Assembly (NCBI GenBank): GCA_016946835.1
Contig: JACVTC010000021.1
Coordinates: forward strand, 254,501 to 318,500
From: Neocallimastix lanati (nom. inval.)
Lineage: Eukaryota > Neocallimastigomycota > Neocallimastigomycetes > Neocallimastigales > Neocallimastigaceae
Length of the DNA: 64,000 nt
Direction: 5' to 3'
Below the pieces are notes generated by a model. It was not told the origin of the DNA and did not search any database. It saw only the letters and a program-made list of their open reading frames with translations. This document shows positions 62,642 to 64,000 of the stretch, piece by piece. Position 1 is the stretch's first letter. Each line of letters begins with the position of its first letter. Both the position numbers and the translations under genes were made by a program.

Positions 62642-63394
62642 TTTAATAATAGAAAATATTCTAAAGAAATACTTTTTAATAATAATAATAATAATAATTA
62701 AATATTAATTAATATCAAATATTTAATTAATATCAAATAATAGAATTAAAAAGAAAAAAGTTTTATTATACATAATAGATGTAACATAAAAATGAATGAA
62801 TAAGTCTTATTAAAAAAAAAAAAAAAGTTAAGTTAATAAAAATTTTATATATTATTTTAATTAAATTATATATTATATATAATAAAGTTAAAAAAAAAAA
62901 AAAAATAATAAAGTTTAATAATTATATTATTTAATTAAGAATATTCATCCATCATTTCTTAATTTATATAAAATTCTATAATACTCGAAATAATCTTTAT
63001 TGGTCTGATACTTATATGTAATATTATTGATATGAACACATGATAAGTTCTTTTATAAATTAACATATATTTAAATATTATAGTAGAATAAAAAAAAAAT
63101 AAAAAAAAATTATATTTAATAAATACTTAAAAGGAAATATAAAATAAAAATAAAAAAAAATATAAAATAAAAATAAAATTACAAAATAAAATAAAATAAA
63201 ATACAAAATAAAATAAAATACAAAATAAAATAAAATAAAATAAAATAAAAAAAAAAATATAAAATAAAAATAAAAATACAAAAAAAAATAAAATAAAATA
63301 CAAAATAAAATATAATAAAATAAATATAAAACAAAAATATAAAATAAAATAAAATAAAATAAAATAAAATAAAATAAAATAAAATAAGAAAAAG
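61879..63394. other. AT-rich spacer with AAAAT repeats
   Basis: Contains repeats of AATAAAATTATATTATGAA (about 61900-62090), homopolymers and long (AAAAT)n (about 63180-63390). No gene is seen. The right end serves as leader of the next gene. Confidence 0.6.
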
Positions 63395-64000
63395 ATGAAA
63401 TTTAACGTCTTGTTTAAAACTCTTATTATTATTTTATTTATAGAATTAACATATACAAAAAAATGTTATGTTAAAAATAAGAATAATAACAAAATTAAGG
63501 ATAAATTTATTAAAGATAAAAAAAATGAAAACTCAAAATACAATGAAAATTCAACTTTAATAGACAAGAATTCTACTAGTATATTACCAACTTCTACGAA
63601 ATATTCTTCAAATAATAGTATAACTAATGAAAGTTTACCAACTTCTACTGAAGTAAATTTGGATGAGTATGAAATTAAAGGTTTTTCAACAGAGGAGGAT
63701 TCCCTTGAAGAGGATTCATTTGAAGAATTTTCATCAATCCTTACCAGTGCTAATGAAGACTTACCAACTTCCACTGTAGTCGAAATAGAAAATGAAAATA
63801 AAAATCTTTCATCAGTCCCTACCAGTGCTAATGAAGACTTACCAACTTCTACTGTAATCGAAATCGAAAATGAAAATGAAAATCTTTCATCATCCCCTAC
63901 TAGTGCTAATGAAGACTTACCAACTTCTACTGAAATCGAAATCGAAATTGAAAATCTTTCATCATCCCCTACTAGTGCTAATGAAGAATTACCAACTTCT
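63395..64000 (+). CDS. Secreted Ser/Thr/Glu-rich repeat protein, partial (runs off window)
   Basis: Starts at ATG 63395 and stays open to the last base (202 codons shown). Signal peptide about 1-21 (MKFNVLFKTLIIILFIELTY). A Lys/Asn-rich part follows, then repeats built around LPTST: single ones near residues 67 and 83, then tandem units of 26, 26 and 24 residues (unit starts at 63755, 63833, 63911 and 63983) reading EDLPTST, V-EIENEN, NLSS, PTSAN. The nucleotide units are nearly identical, so the array expanded recently. Such Thr/Ser-rich repeats are typical of O-glycosylated surface or wall proteins in fungi; that role is inference. The C-terminus is outside the window. Confidence 0.75.
   Translation, partial: MKFNVLFKTLIIILFIELTYTKKCYVKNKNNNKIKDKFIKDKKNENSKYNENSTLIDKNSTSILPTSTKYSSNNSITNESLPTSTEVNLDEYEIKGFSTEEDSLEEDSFEEFSSILTSANEDLPTSTVVEIENENKNLSSVPTSANEDLPTSTVIEIENENENLSSSPTSANEDLPTSTEIEIEIENLSSSPTSANEELPTS

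Overview
This window looks like nuclear DNA of an anaerobic gut fungus (Neocallimastigomycota: Neocallimastix, Piromyces, Orpinomyces or a relative). Three observations support this. Intergenic DNA is extremely AT-rich and full of AAT, A/T and AAAAT microsatellites. Three intron-free secreted cellulases carry paired Cys-rich fungal dockerin modules. One cellulase family, GH48, is otherwise mainly bacterial, and its presence in these fungi is a recognised case of gene acquisition. The genus is inference.

Layout. 1-7083: a nearly complete, young Ty3/gypsy chromovirus with two almost identical LTRs and one intact gag-pol frame, inserted in an older broken Ty3 element (7084-8515). 8516-13785: AT-rich DNA with an LTR-like remnant and a LINE 3' fragment (12150-12860, minus). 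13786-15246 (minus): a GH6 cellulase with two N-terminal dockerins. 15247-19752: gene-poor repeats. 19753-22269: an ankyrin-repeat protein. 23968-24408 (minus): a small secreted acidic protein with a duplicated Cys motif. 28004-30283 (minus) and 32763-35042 (plus): two almost identical GH48 cellulases, each with two C-terminal dockerins, head to head around a 2.5 kb spacer that holds a GC-richer, hairpin-forming island. 36836-39020 and 43860-47000: pieces of one LINE family with a linked minisatellite. 41191-43131: an unknown protein with a 12-unit hexapeptide repeat. 47500-50148 (minus): an eight-exon UCH-type deubiquitinase, not visible as one open frame, reconstructed here from splice signals and conserved residues. 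51704-52297: an orphan open frame. 53586-58260 (minus): a decayed Ty1/copia element that has lost its integrase core. 58999-60682: a foldback element and a duplication with an internal inversion. 61114-61878 and 63395-64000 (running off the window): two secreted proteins.

Function. GH6 and GH48 are complementary cellobiohydrolase-type families. Their dockerins should attach them to the fungal cellulosome, so the window holds part of the extracellular cellulose-degrading machinery. The secreted Cys- or Thr/Ser-rich proteins may be cell-surface or extracellular, but nothing in the sequence gives them a function. Much of the rest is retroelement debris and simple repeats. No rRNA, tRNA, CRISPR array or bacterial-type operon was seen.
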